DNA of 5,915 nt from Bacteroidota bacterium (GTDB lineage Bacteria > Bacteroidota > Bacteroidia > Bacteroidales > JAADJA01), in the NCBI GenBank assembly GCA_024278155.1, contig JAJRTT010000202.1:1-5915 (forward strand). The letters run 5' to 3'. Every line of letters starts with the position of its first letter. Positions within the stretch are counted from its first letter, which is position 1. Made by a program: the position numbers and the translations under genes. Below the pieces are notes generated by a model. It made no database searches and was not told where the DNA came from. It was given only the letters and a program-made list of their open reading frames with translations. Below, one piece after another: positions 1-4,688 of this stretch.

Positions 1-396
1 CATTGCACTTCTCCAAGACTGTTGTATTTTGCGAGATAGGAACTGTAGGAAAACCCCGGATCATATGGTACACCACCAAAAACCGCATTGGCATCCGCAC
101 AAGATCCGGCTGAATAGATATTCCCTTCACTGTCCACCGAAACCGAAGAAATCACAGGTATGTTGTTTTGCTCAATCCCTAAAAGCAGGTTTTCATCCCT
201 ATCGTATTTCGTGATATAGCATTGGTTTGTCAGGGAGGCTTATCCCAAATAAATATTGTTTTCAGCATCCAGGGCTATTTCTAAACCATGAATACCAGAT
301 GAATTGTAGTCTTTGGAAATATACCAATCCAATTGCAATGAACAGGTCCCGTAACCGGTGTCCAAATGATCGTGAGTAAAAGTTAGTGGTCTTCAT
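1..396 (-). pseudogene. Remnant of an SBBP-type beta-propeller protein, 5'-truncated and interrupted, continuing past the left edge
   Basis: Read on the minus strand, one frame from about 392 to 1 encodes two consecutive propeller-blade patterns. The first is GLEIALDAENNIYLG, later followed by YITKYDRDENLL. The second is SVSVDSEGNIYSAG, later followed by SYLAKYNSLGEVQ. Both fit the SBBP blade pattern (IavDxxGNxYxxG, then aKYdxxGxxxW) of secreted Bacteroidota propeller proteins. The frame is broken by an in-frame TAA at 240-242, inside the first blade just after NIYLG, and by a TGA at 393-395. An ATG at 394-396 lies 13 nt after the upstream gene's stop, but it reads a different frame that ends after 44 codons. 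No signal peptide or credible start precedes the blades, and the N-terminal part of a normal propeller protein is missing. The 79 codons from 239 to 1 contain no Met. A decayed gene fragment is most likely. A sequencing error at the TAA would not restore the missing N-terminus. Confidence 0.6.
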
Positions 397-409
397 GGTT
401 TCAATTTAC

Positions 410-943
410 TTAATTCAACAATTCTTCAATCTTCTCCTTCATGGCCTCAAACTCCTCAGTATCGTAAAGACGCGTGAGAAAAACGATTTTCCCCTCCCGG
501 TCAATGACAACATTTCGGGTAACGCCGCTTTTTTTGTGGGAAAACAGGCTGAATATCCTTGCCCCCGGATCAAGTGCCATGGGATAGCTTATTCCCATAT
601 CTTTGGCAAAAGCTTTCACCTTTTCGAGGGGTTCGTCATAATCCACACCAATCAAAATAAAATCCTGGTCCTTATTGGGCAGCCACACTTCTTCTTCAAG
701 ATGGGGCATCTCTTTTCGGCAAACCGAACACCAACTGGCCGTGAACTGGAGCACCACCACTTTCCCGCGCAAACTGTTGAGGGAAACTGTTTTCCCGTTC
801 GTGAGCTGCATTGTGAATTCCGGGGCCGCATCGCCCACTTTTACAATATAACCACGGTCTTTGTTTTCTCCACTTGGCCCACAAAAAGTAAGGGCGCTTT
901 GTATTAATAATGAAAGGGATAATATCTGTATCGGTTTTCTCAT
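410..943 (-). CDS. TlpA/AhpC-TSA-like thioredoxin-fold (redoxin) exported protein
   Basis: This 177-aa thioredoxin-fold protein probably acts in the periplasm or on the outer face of a membrane as a thiol-disulfide reductase. Residues 1-20 are a hydrophobic export signal ending in LTFC21. Cys21 could be lipidated, but Phe at -1 makes this a poor lipobox. The domain starts at VGDAAPEF (36-43). The strand LRGKVVVLQFTASW leads to the active-site motif W71-C72-S-V-C75-R-K-E-M-P80, with both cysteines present. ILIGVDYDEP (96-105) and a C-terminal VVIDREGKIV (145-154) complete the fold. The usual cis-proline position before that strand reads GVTRN (140-144), closer to peroxiredoxins and a subset of Bacteroidota redoxins than to classical TlpA. 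The start at 943 is supported by the signal sequence and by AGGAGAG at 953-959, nine bases upstream; such a site is uncommon in this phylum. The substrate cannot be told from the sequence. Family assignment is secure; reductase versus peroxidase is not. Confidence 0.9.
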   Translation of the reverse strand: MRKPIQILSLSLLIQSALTFCGPSGENKDRGYIVKVGDAAPEFTMQLTNGKTVSLNSLRGKVVVLQFTASWCSVCRKEMPHLEEEVWLPNKDQDFILIGVDYDEPLEKVKAFAKDMGISYPMALDPGARIFSLFSHKKSGVTRNVVIDREGKIVFLTRLYDTEEFEAMKEKIEELLN

Positions 944-1024
944 TTGCTTAAACTCTCCTATTTAGCTTGTTTTGAAGTTATTATATTGCCTCCAACCTGC
1001 CTTCCGTAAACTTTGGTAGGAGAG

Positions 1025-1046
1025 TGCGGGAATTGCTATTCCCACA
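1025..1046. repeat. Short hairpin GGGAAT-tgct-ATTCCC
   Basis: GGGAAT (1028-1033) and ATTCCC (1038-1043) form a perfect 6-bp stem with a 4-nt loop. After one C/A mismatch it extends by two more pairs (TG at 1025-1026, CA at 1045-1046). It lies about 80-100 nt upstream of the thioredoxin-fold gene start. No T-run follows on either strand, so a simple intrinsic terminator is not supported. It could be a 5'-leader structure or a protein site. Confidence 0.4.
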
Positions 1047-1118
1047 TTTGCGGCCCTATTTCAATCATCCCCTTATGCCTTCGCTTATAGTGCTTTTTCA
1101 CATAGGTGTGTGTTTCAA

Positions 1119-1145
1119 ATCAATCATAGATGTTTTATGATTGAT
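1119..1145. repeat. Perfect 10-bp inverted repeat ATCAATCATA / TATGATTGAT
   Basis: The arms at 1119-1128 and 1136-1145 are perfectly complementary around a 7-nt loop (GATGTTT). The structure starts 64 bp beyond the YceI stop codon and lies about 175 bp before the thioredoxin-fold start. It could act as a weak AT-rich terminator for the YceI transcript or as a dyad operator. No U-run follows on either strand. The 9-mer ATGATTGAT contained in each arm also occurs twice in the spacer upstream of the T9SS cargo gene. Confidence 0.5.
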
Positions 1146-1208
1146 CATTTGGAACTGTCCATCTTAAAAACAAGTTGTCCGAAAATTAGTTCATGTTGAA
1201 AATAAAAA

Positions 1209-1763
1209 TCAATCCATTTTATCCAATTTCACATCAACGGTAATTTCCAGGGAATCGGCGATTTTCTTTGAAACGGCACTGGGGATCCTGATTTTATAGT
1301 CGGCAGGCTTTACTTCAAAAACCGCAAGGCCTTTTATCATCCCATCTTTTACTGTAAATGTCCCGTTGTGCTTCACTTTGTTGGTGACACCGTGTATTGT
1401 AAGATCGCCTTCGATCGTAGCAGGGTATTCGCCATCCACCGAAAAACCAATGTCCGCAATATTCGTCACTTTCCCTTTGAACATGGCATTGGGATATTTA
1501 TCCGACTCTGCATAGTTTTCGTTGAAATGTTCCTGCATCAGGGCTTTTTCAAATTCAAAGGACTTCATCAATACCTTGAAAACGAAATCACCGGTTTGGC
1601 TGTCGAGGGCACAATTTACCTGTTTGTTGTGCGCATCAATTGTTTCCATGGGTGTTTCGGAATAAAATCGGATATGCCCGTTTTTTGTGATGTATTTTTG
1701 GGCAGAAAGATTTGTGCCCAAAAAGATTAAGCTTGCGAAAATGATTAATTTGTTCGTTTTCAT
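1209..1763 (-). CDS. YceI family exported protein
   Basis: This 184-aa protein belongs to the YceI family, whose members form a lipocalin-like beta barrel that can bind isoprenoid-type lipids in the periplasm; the ligand here is unknown. Residues 1-21 are a signal peptide (MKTN, then a hydrophobic core, ending NLSA|Q22). The mature protein is about 163 residues, close to the usual domain length. Family landmarks are FVFKVLMKSFEFEKALMQEHF (60-80, with one extra residue at each end beyond the core), the following NENYAESDKYPNAMFKG (81-97), GDLTIHGVTNKV (119-130) and the C-terminal ADYKIRIPSAV (154-164). The charged, KMD-ending C-terminus is complete. The start at 1763 is the only one that gives the signal peptide; no Shine-Dalgarno is visible. 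It stands alone, with spacers of 265 bp on each side, so it is probably its own transcription unit. YceI proteins are often stress-inducible, but nothing here shows its regulation. Confidence 0.93.
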   Translation of the reverse strand: MKTNKLIIFASLIFLGTNLSAQKYITKNGHIRFYSETPMETIDAHNKQVNCALDSQTGDFVFKVLMKSFEFEKALMQEHFNENYAESDKYPNAMFKGKVTNIADIGFSVDGEYPATIEGDLTIHGVTNKVKHNGTFTVKDGMIKGLAVFEVKPADYKIRIPSAVSKKIADSLEITVDVKLDKMD

Positions 1764-1892
1764 AGAATTGGTTTTTAGTAGATAAACATTAGTGGTTTAA
1801 AGTTTTAACAATATGTCAAATAAATACCGAAAATTAAAAAGAACCTGCTATTAAAGCTTGTGTGCTTGATTCATAATGTTTCAGTTCAAGGC

Positions 1893-1929
1893 TTGCGAAG
1901 TATTTAAACTTATGGGTTTACCTTCGCAA
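1893..1929. repeat. Stem-loop TTGCGAAG / CTTCGCAA with inner TAAAC / GTTTA stem
   Basis: The outer arms at 1893-1900 and 1922-1929 pair perfectly over 8 bp. Inside them, TAAAC (1905-1909) and GTTTA (1916-1920) add a 5-bp stem with a 6-nt loop, separated by a small asymmetric internal loop. The right arm is shared with the left end of the REP-like element at 1921-1999, so the two structures are alternatives. It could contribute to ending transcription from the T9SS cargo gene, but no U-run follows. Confidence 0.5.
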
Positions 1930-1999
1930 ATGACAGAGCGTCGCCGTAGCTTTACCGTGTTCGCTTAAATTTTTAGCGGTTGCGAAGCAGTAGCGCAAG
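1921..1999. repeat. REP-like intergenic element, long form
   Basis: On the plus strand this stretch carries, in order, CCTTCGCA (1921-1928), AGAG (1935-1938), GCCGT (1943-1947), GCGAAGCA (1982-1989) and GCG (1993-1995). The same blocks in the same order, more tightly packed, occur at 4583-4613. Between them lies a CGCTTAAA / TTTAGCG near-palindrome (1962-1978). The 3' part forms a hairpin TTGCG (1980-1984) / CGCAA (1994-1998), extended by CGG (1977-1979) / CCG (2003-2005) across a bulge, 24 nt beyond the T9SS cargo stop codon. Two related copies in 5.9 kb suggest a dispersed palindromic family; only a genome search can confirm that. Confidence 0.5.
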
Positions 2000-2028
2000 A
2001 AACCGGGACCATTATGGACAAACACCAA

Positions 2029-2853
2029 TTATCTCTTGACAATTCGTTTGGTTACCCGTGTATCGTCATCAAAATAAACAACGGCATAATAAACCCCGCT
2101 CAACAAACCAGATGCGGCAATGCCAATGTTTTCATTGTCCAAAAAGCTATCCTTGGAATAAACCTGTTTTCCAATGGAATTAAAAACTTTCAAGCTGGAA
2201 ACCTTTGCATTTTCCCCTGGGATATTTACGGTAAAATAGTTGGTAAATGGATTGGGGAAAACCCTTACAGGGCTTTTTACCCCAAAACTATCGCCCACGG
2301 AAGTATTTATGTCCTCACCGACAAACATGCTCGTTTTATAAATCACGTCACCCGAAGGGCTTCCGTTTCCGTTTGCCGCATTGAAGGCAGCATAAAAGCC
2401 CACTTCGCCTGTTCCCGCTTCCGGGGCGGTCCAATCGAAAGACCAGCTTTTGGAATCCCCGTTCGGGGTTGTTCCCGTACTTTTATGGGTTACGGCGGCA
2501 TCATCGTTCGTAAACCTGTTTTCAACGTCATTTGTAATGATGAAAGCCCCTGTTTTGGCATTTTCGCTGTCTTCTGCGGTCGCTTCAAAACCAAACCTTG
2601 CAGCCCCGGCATGAGAACCAGCAGCAGTAATGGTATAGGTTTCGCCAGGGACATAGCCCGTTGCCGGTATATTGGAAGTAAGCCAGTCTTCCTGATCCGT
2701 GGCCGATCCACCATGGCATTGTGTGCAGGTTACACCGTTATCGCCGGGTGAGCCCGACTTTGCCCCGGGAGAGCCGGTAAATTTTCCAAGTTCGGATGTA
2801 AGGAGGACAAATGACCCTATGGCCATAATTAATATTAGTAAAGTGTTCTTCAT
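2029..2853 (-). CDS. T9SS cargo protein with one CxxCH motif, choice-anchor V/Reeler-like
   Basis: This 274-aa protein is predicted to be exported through Sec and then the type IX secretion system to the cell surface or medium. Residues 1-20 are an N-terminal hydrophobic signal. A Gly/Ser/Pro stretch (GSPGAKSGSPGDNG, 27-40) leads into C43-T-Q-C46-H47-GG, a c-type haem-attachment pattern. Residues about 60-185 form a beta-rich domain (VPGETYTITAAGSHAGAARFGF, broken here at 68-89; then SKSWSFDWTAP, 134-144, and GEVGFYAAFNAANGNGSPSGD, 149-169). This arrangement matches the choice-anchor V/Reeler-like proteins of Bacteroidota, which begin with a similar CxxCH. The C-terminus (about 197-274) is a type A sorting domain: VFPNPFTNYFTVNI, VFNSIGKQVYS, LLSGVYYAVVY and the basic tail KRIVKR. 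The start at 2853 gives the signal peptide. Haem binding is not proven: only one CxxCH is present and the second axial ligand is unknown. Confidence 0.87.
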   Translation of the reverse strand: MKNTLLILIMAIGSFVLLTSELGKFTGSPGAKSGSPGDNGVTCTQCHGGSATDQEDWLTSNIPATGYVPGETYTITAAGSHAGAARFGFEATAEDSENAKTGAFIITNDVENRFTNDDAAVTHKSTGTTPNGDSKSWSFDWTAPEAGTGEVGFYAAFNAANGNGSPSGDVIYKTSMFVGEDINTSVGDSFGVKSPVRVFPNPFTNYFTVNIPGENAKVSSLKVFNSIGKQVYSKDSFLDNENIGIAASGLLSGVYYAVVYFDDDTRVTKRIVKR

Positions 2854-2865
2854 GATATTTGTTTT

Positions 2866-2892
2866 AATGATTGATTTTTAAATGATTGATTT
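2866..2892. repeat. Tandem 12-bp direct repeat AATGATTGATTT
   Basis: Two identical copies, at 2866-2877 and 2881-2892, are separated by 3 bp (15-bp period). They lie 13-39 bp upstream of the T9SS cargo start, within its promoter or leader. The inner 9-mer ATGATTGAT is the same one that makes up the arms of the inverted repeat at 1119-1145. This may be an operator or a leader feature; the function is not shown by the sequence. Confidence 0.5.
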
Positions 2893-2902
2893 GTATCTAT
2901 TT

Positions 2903-2910
2903 CAAAATTA
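2903..2910 (-). promoter_or_regulatory. Possible -7 promoter element TAATTTTG for the T9SS cargo gene
   Basis: On the minus strand TAATTTTG matches the Bacteroidota -7 consensus TAnnTTTG. It lies between the stop codon of the tRNA_anti-like gene and the T9SS cargo start, about 50 bp before the latter. A matching -33 TTTG is not found at the usual spacing: the nearest, at 2936-2939, is too far, with a gap of 25 bp. If this element is used, the tandem 12-bp repeat would lie in the transcribed leader. Confidence 0.25.
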
Positions 2911-2911
2911 T

Positions 2912-3346
2912 TTACTGGATTATCGAGCATTTTTCCAAAATGACATCGGTATCATTGTAGCCTGTACAATAACCTTTTATTTTGACGTAGGTTTCGGGTT
3001 TTACTTTCATCAATCCCTGATTATATTTTGGGAGCATTGTACAACGTATGCCCTCATCGCCAAATATGCCTTCCTGAAAAACGAATACGGCTATGACCAT
3101 TGAGTCTGCCTGCTCTATCTTTTGAACAGGTCCTTCTAAAAGGATAACCTTTCCGTTGAAATGTGCCTCGGCACTTTCCCGTCCGGAAATATAGGAATCG
3201 AACAATTCACAAGCTGCCAAGGTGAAATCAGGCCTTGCTTTTTCAAAATCCCTGTGCGGTTTATTATAAATGAACACATATCCGAGGGCCCCGGCAATAA
3301 TCCCAATAATTAAAAGCCCTATCCCTATTTTGATGGTTTTTTTCAT
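2912..3346 (-). CDS. tRNA_anti-like (OB-fold) membrane-anchored protein
   Basis: This is a 144-aa protein. Residues 4-26 form one hydrophobic segment after MKK, followed by YNKPHRDFEKARPDF. This looks like an N-terminal anchor or uncleaved signal that places the rest outside the cytoplasm. The domain begins with residues 36-60, including CELF (46-49). Beta strands typical of a small OB fold follow: GKVILLEGPVQKIEQADSMV (65-84), IRCTMLPKYN (100-109), VKIKGYCTGYNDTDVILEKC (121-140), ending SIIQ. The closing pattern (KGxCxGxxxDVxLxxC) is typical of the tRNA_anti-like family of Bacteroidota; the name reflects fold similarity and does not show tRNA binding. Cys46, 102, 127 and 140 are present. The frame is open upstream to 3535, but that extension is basic and lacks a signal. 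The start was placed at 3346, with ATG at 3349 directly before it as an equal alternative. Role unknown. Confidence 0.78.
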   Translation of the reverse strand: MKKTIKIGIGLLIIGIIAGALGYVFIYNKPHRDFEKARPDFTLAACELFDSYISGRESAEAHFNGKVILLEGPVQKIEQADSMVIAVFVFQEGIFGDEGIRCTMLPKYNQGLMKVKPETYVKIKGYCTGYNDTDVILEKCSIIQ

Positions 3347-3640
3347 CATGCAAAGAAATAACATCGGGGCATTGAAAAAAAATCCGATTTTACGAACAGG
3401 CAAATTCAGGTGTTGAACGGGGATTTGTTTGTCATGATTATTTCTTGGGTTTGTTGAAAAGATGATTGGGGATTGGAATTCATGGTATGTTTTCAACCTT
3501 TTAGGTCTCCATCTCATGAGCCTTCTTCCACTCAACAGGTTTTGCCAACGGACAACTGTTTCAACCTTTCTTACCCTTTATATCTCAACACTTTCAGGTC
3601 TCCTCCACTTTTGCCATCTTCGACCTGAAAGGTTTTTATA
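3347..3640. other. 294-bp spacer with a diverged internal duplication
   Basis: This spacer lies between the response regulator stop and the tRNA_anti-like start. On the minus strand, the segment beginning at 3634 (AACCTTTCAGG) aligns without gaps to the segment beginning at 3541 (AACCTGTTGAG), with about 31 identities in 44 bases at a period of 93 bp. The most similar core includes GGAGACCT in both copies. The minus-strand frame across the junction reads NLSGRRW in one copy and NLLSGRR in the other, but a stop interrupts the first copy and no gene can be supported. The repeat looks like old duplicated non-coding DNA or a degraded coding fragment. Confidence 0.45.
3591..3631 (+). terminator. 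Stem-loop after the response regulator gene, followed by a T-run on the plus strand
   Basis: CTTTCAGGTC (3591-3600) and GACCTGAAAG (3622-3631) pair perfectly over 10 bp around a 21-nt loop. It begins 9 nt beyond the stop codon of the response regulator. Read on the plus strand it is followed by GTTTTTATA, an intrinsic-terminator layout, although no plus-strand gene is recognised there. Read on the minus strand, in the direction of the genes, it has no U-run and would be a 3' processing or stabilising hairpin. The loop is longer than usual. Confidence 0.4.
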
Positions 3641-4405
3641 TTACTTCGGTTTGCCGGAAAGCCACTTTTTGAAGCTCCCGGAACGATCGGTACTGGCGAT
3701 CACATCAAATTCGCAGGGCGGTAACAGTTCCATCTTCACCCTGGATTTTGAGTAGGAATACATCTCCTGTATTGAATTGAAATTTACGATAAACTGCCTG
3801 TTGATCCTAAAGAAAACAAGTGGGTCCAACAGTGGCTCCAGCTTGTCAAGGCTTTGGTCGATGGGATAGGTGTGGTCATCAAAGGTCTTGAAAAAGATGC
3901 CACCCGTTTGTGTGAAAAAGTAGGCGATATCCTCCACGGTGATGGCTTTGATGGTTTGCCCAAAACGTATGACAAAACGTTTTTGGTATTCCTTTTTTGT
4001 AATCAGTTTTGCGAGGGAAGCATAATCAAAATCCGGCTTGTCTTCTTTTTGGAATACTTCCCTGAACTTTTCGAAACTACGTGCCAGCTCATCTTTTTTC
4101 ACAGGTTTCAAAAGGTAATCCACGCTGTTCAGTTTAAAGGCCTGTATGGCAAACTCATTGTATGCGGTAATGAAAATAATGGGAACATCTACTTTCACCT
4201 CTTCAAAAATCTCAAAACTTGACCCATCGGACAATTGGATGTCCTGAAGAACAAGGTCGGGATGTCGGTTGTTTTTGTACCAATCCACACCAGATTCAAT
4301 ACTATCGACAATATCACAGATTTGTGCATTGGGCTCCAAATCCAGGACCATCTTTTTCAGTCGGTTTGCGGTGGCTTGTTCGTCTTCTATTATTAGTATT
4401 CTCAT
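3641..4405 (-). CDS. LytTR-family DNA-binding response regulator
   Basis: This 254-aa response regulator is predicted to take a phosphoryl group from a LytS-type kinase and to control transcription. The receiver domain (1-118) has the acidic pocket E7-D8, the phosphoacceptor D55 (LVLQDIQLSDG, 51-61), the switch residue T80 (IIFITAYNEFA) and K100-P101 (DYLLKPV). A linker (about 119-143) precedes a LytTR domain (144-254) with FVIRFGQTIKAITVEDIAYF (144-163) and the typical FFRINRQFIVNFNSI (198-212), ending before KKWLSGKPK. All catalytic residues are present and the length is normal. The start at 4405 (MRILIIEDE) is the standard one for the fold; no Shine-Dalgarno is visible. The kinase fragment at 5650-5915 is the likely partner, although a secreted protein gene separates them and the spacer before this gene is 283 bp. 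Targets are unknown; autoregulation is possible. Confidence 0.93.
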   Translation of the reverse strand: MRILIIEDEQATANRLKKMVLDLEPNAQICDIVDSIESGVDWYKNNRHPDLVLQDIQLSDGSSFEIFEEVKVDVPIIFITAYNEFAIQAFKLNSVDYLLKPVKKDELARSFEKFREVFQKEDKPDFDYASLAKLITKKEYQKRFVIRFGQTIKAITVEDIAYFFTQTGGIFFKTFDDHTYPIDQSLDKLEPLLDPLVFFRINRQFIVNFNSIQEMYSYSKSRVKMELLPPCEFDVIASTDRSGSFKKWLSGKPK

Positions 4406-4451
4406 GGACTATGTTTTTAATTTCGCGCAATCCCATATGTACGGGACAACG

Positions 4452-4498
4452 GCGCAACGCTGTTTGTTTGTGTTGCGCAATGCTTGCAATGGCGCAAC
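4452..4498. promoter_or_regulatory. Three alternating heptamers GCGCAAC / GTTGCGC / GCGCAAC at exact 20-bp steps
   Basis: The heptamers lie at 4452-4458, 4472-4478 and 4492-4498. The middle copy is the exact reverse complement of the outer two, and the start-to-start spacing is 20 bp each time. The middle copy can pair with either neighbour (loops of 13 nt), giving two mutually exclusive hairpins. In the direction of the response regulator this lies 47-93 nt before its start codon, in a likely leader. A further GCGCAA is at 4425-4430, and the middle copy overlaps the palindrome TTGCGCAA (4473-4480). It may be a leader switch or a multi-site operator. Confidence 0.45.
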
Positions 4499-4512
4499 TT
4501 TATAAAAATATC

Positions 4513-4526
4513 CTTAACATTTCTTA
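4513..4526. promoter_or_regulatory. 14-bp repeat copy 1 (CTTAACATTTCTTA)
   Basis: This differs at one base from the copy at 4631-4644. Within it CTTA recurs at a 10-bp step (CTTAA, then CTTAA). On the minus strand it reads TAAGAAATGTTAAG; the part AATGTTAAG fits the described LytTR half-site pattern [TA][AC][CA]GTTN[AG][TG] at eight of nine positions. It lies about 108 bp upstream of the response regulator start. It is a candidate binding site by inference only. Confidence 0.3.
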
Positions 4527-4579
4527 ATTCAAAATAAGGGGATTTAGGATAAACTGCTTTTTTTAGTTTTGTGCCTACT

Positions 4580-4617
4580 GTGCCTTCGCAGAGAGCCGTG
4601 GCGAAGCAATGCGGCAC
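4580..4617. repeat. REP-like hairpin, short form
   Basis: GTGCC (4580-4584) pairs with GGCAC (4613-4617), and TTCGC (4585-4589) pairs with GCGAA (4601-4605), making a 10-bp stem with a 7-nt bulge on the right arm (4606-4612). It lies 72 bp beyond the stop codon of the secreted CarboxypepD_reg-like protein, so it may mark the 3' end of that transcript, but no U-run follows. The blocks CCTTCGCA, AGAG, GCCGT, GCGAAGCA and GCG are shared in order with the element at 1921-1999. Confidence 0.5.
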
Positions 4618-4630
4618 TTTGATTCAATTT

Positions 4631-4644
4631 CTTAACCTTTCTTA
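4631..4644. promoter_or_regulatory. 14-bp repeat copy 2 (CTTAACCTTTCTTA)
   Basis: This is the second copy of the repeat at 4513-4526, with 13 of 14 bases identical, 118 bp away in the same orientation. The two copies lie on either side of the REP-like hairpin. On the minus strand the part AAGGTTAAG again fits eight of nine positions of the LytTR half-site pattern. The function is inferred only. Confidence 0.3.
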
Positions 4645-4688
4645 GCCATCCAATGAATAATACAAGTCGGTCAGGAATGATATTGATG

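Larger units (their letters stand above)
944..1208. other. 265-bp spacer between the YceI gene and the thioredoxin-fold gene
   Basis: I see no credible gene on either strand here. The spacer holds two hairpins (1025-1046 and 1119-1145, listed separately) and the AGGAGAG site of the thioredoxin-fold gene. No clear Bacteroidota promoter (TTTG spaced from TAnnTTTG) was found reading towards 943. The length suggests that the thioredoxin-fold gene has its own promoter rather than depending on read-through from the YceI gene, but this is inference. Confidence 0.6.
1764..2028. other. 265-bp spacer upstream of the YceI gene, with REP-like structured DNA
   Basis: The part nearest the YceI start (1764-1870) is AT-rich and should hold its promoter. 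A TTTGACA on the minus strand (about 1815-1821) is suggestive, but no TAnnTTTG partner stands at the right distance. The part nearest the T9SS cargo gene (1890-2005) is richer in GC and made of interleaved hairpins built on GCGAAG/CTTCGC, described separately. I found no credible gene. Confidence 0.6.
4406..4688. other. 283-bp regulatory-looking spacer upstream of the LytTR gene
   Basis: This spacer holds three evenly spaced heptamers (4452-4498), two copies of a 14-bp repeat (4513-4526 and 4631-4644) and an REP-like hairpin (4580-4617), each listed separately. A minus-strand frame of 66 codons (4617-4417) is open, but it overlaps these repeats, has no family resemblance and is rich in Cys, Arg and His. 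I do not call it a gene. No full Bacteroidota promoter was found; TACATATG (4434-4441, minus) is one base off TAnnTTTG and lacks a -33 partner. Confidence 0.6.

Noticed and set aside
394..396. ATG 13 nt after the thioredoxin-fold stop as start of an intact downstream gene
   Set aside because: The frame ends after 44 codons and is not the frame that encodes the propeller blades.
386..907. Plus-strand open frame of 173 codons
   Set aside because: It is antisense to the thioredoxin-fold gene, which has a clear active site and domain; no family features are seen on the plus strand.
2014..2751. Long plus-strand open frame of 245 codons
   Set aside because: It lies antisense to the T9SS cargo gene, whose minus-strand product has a signal peptide, CxxCH and a sorting domain. 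The plus-strand product has no recognisable domain.
2866..2892. CRISPR-like or satellite array
   Set aside because: Only two 12-bp copies with a 3-bp gap are present; this is far too few and too short for an array.
3347..3535. N-terminal extension of the tRNA_anti-like protein to 3535
   Set aside because: The extra 63 residues are basic and lack a signal. They cover the duplicated spacer, while the internal MKK plus hydrophobic segment gives a natural start.
3462..3755. Plus-strand open frame of 97 codons
   Set aside because: It overlaps the end of the response regulator and the duplicated spacer, and has no domain resemblance.
4417..4617. Minus-strand open frame of 66 codons upstream of the LytTR gene
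   Set aside because: It is composed of the REP-like hairpin, the 14-bp repeat and the heptamers, with no signal or domain; it is more likely an accidental frame through repeats.
4513..4644. The 14-bp repeat as a target-site duplication from an insertion
   Set aside because: The copies do not directly abut the REP-like hairpin (44 bp on one side, 13 bp on the other) and no transposase or terminal inverted repeats lie between them.
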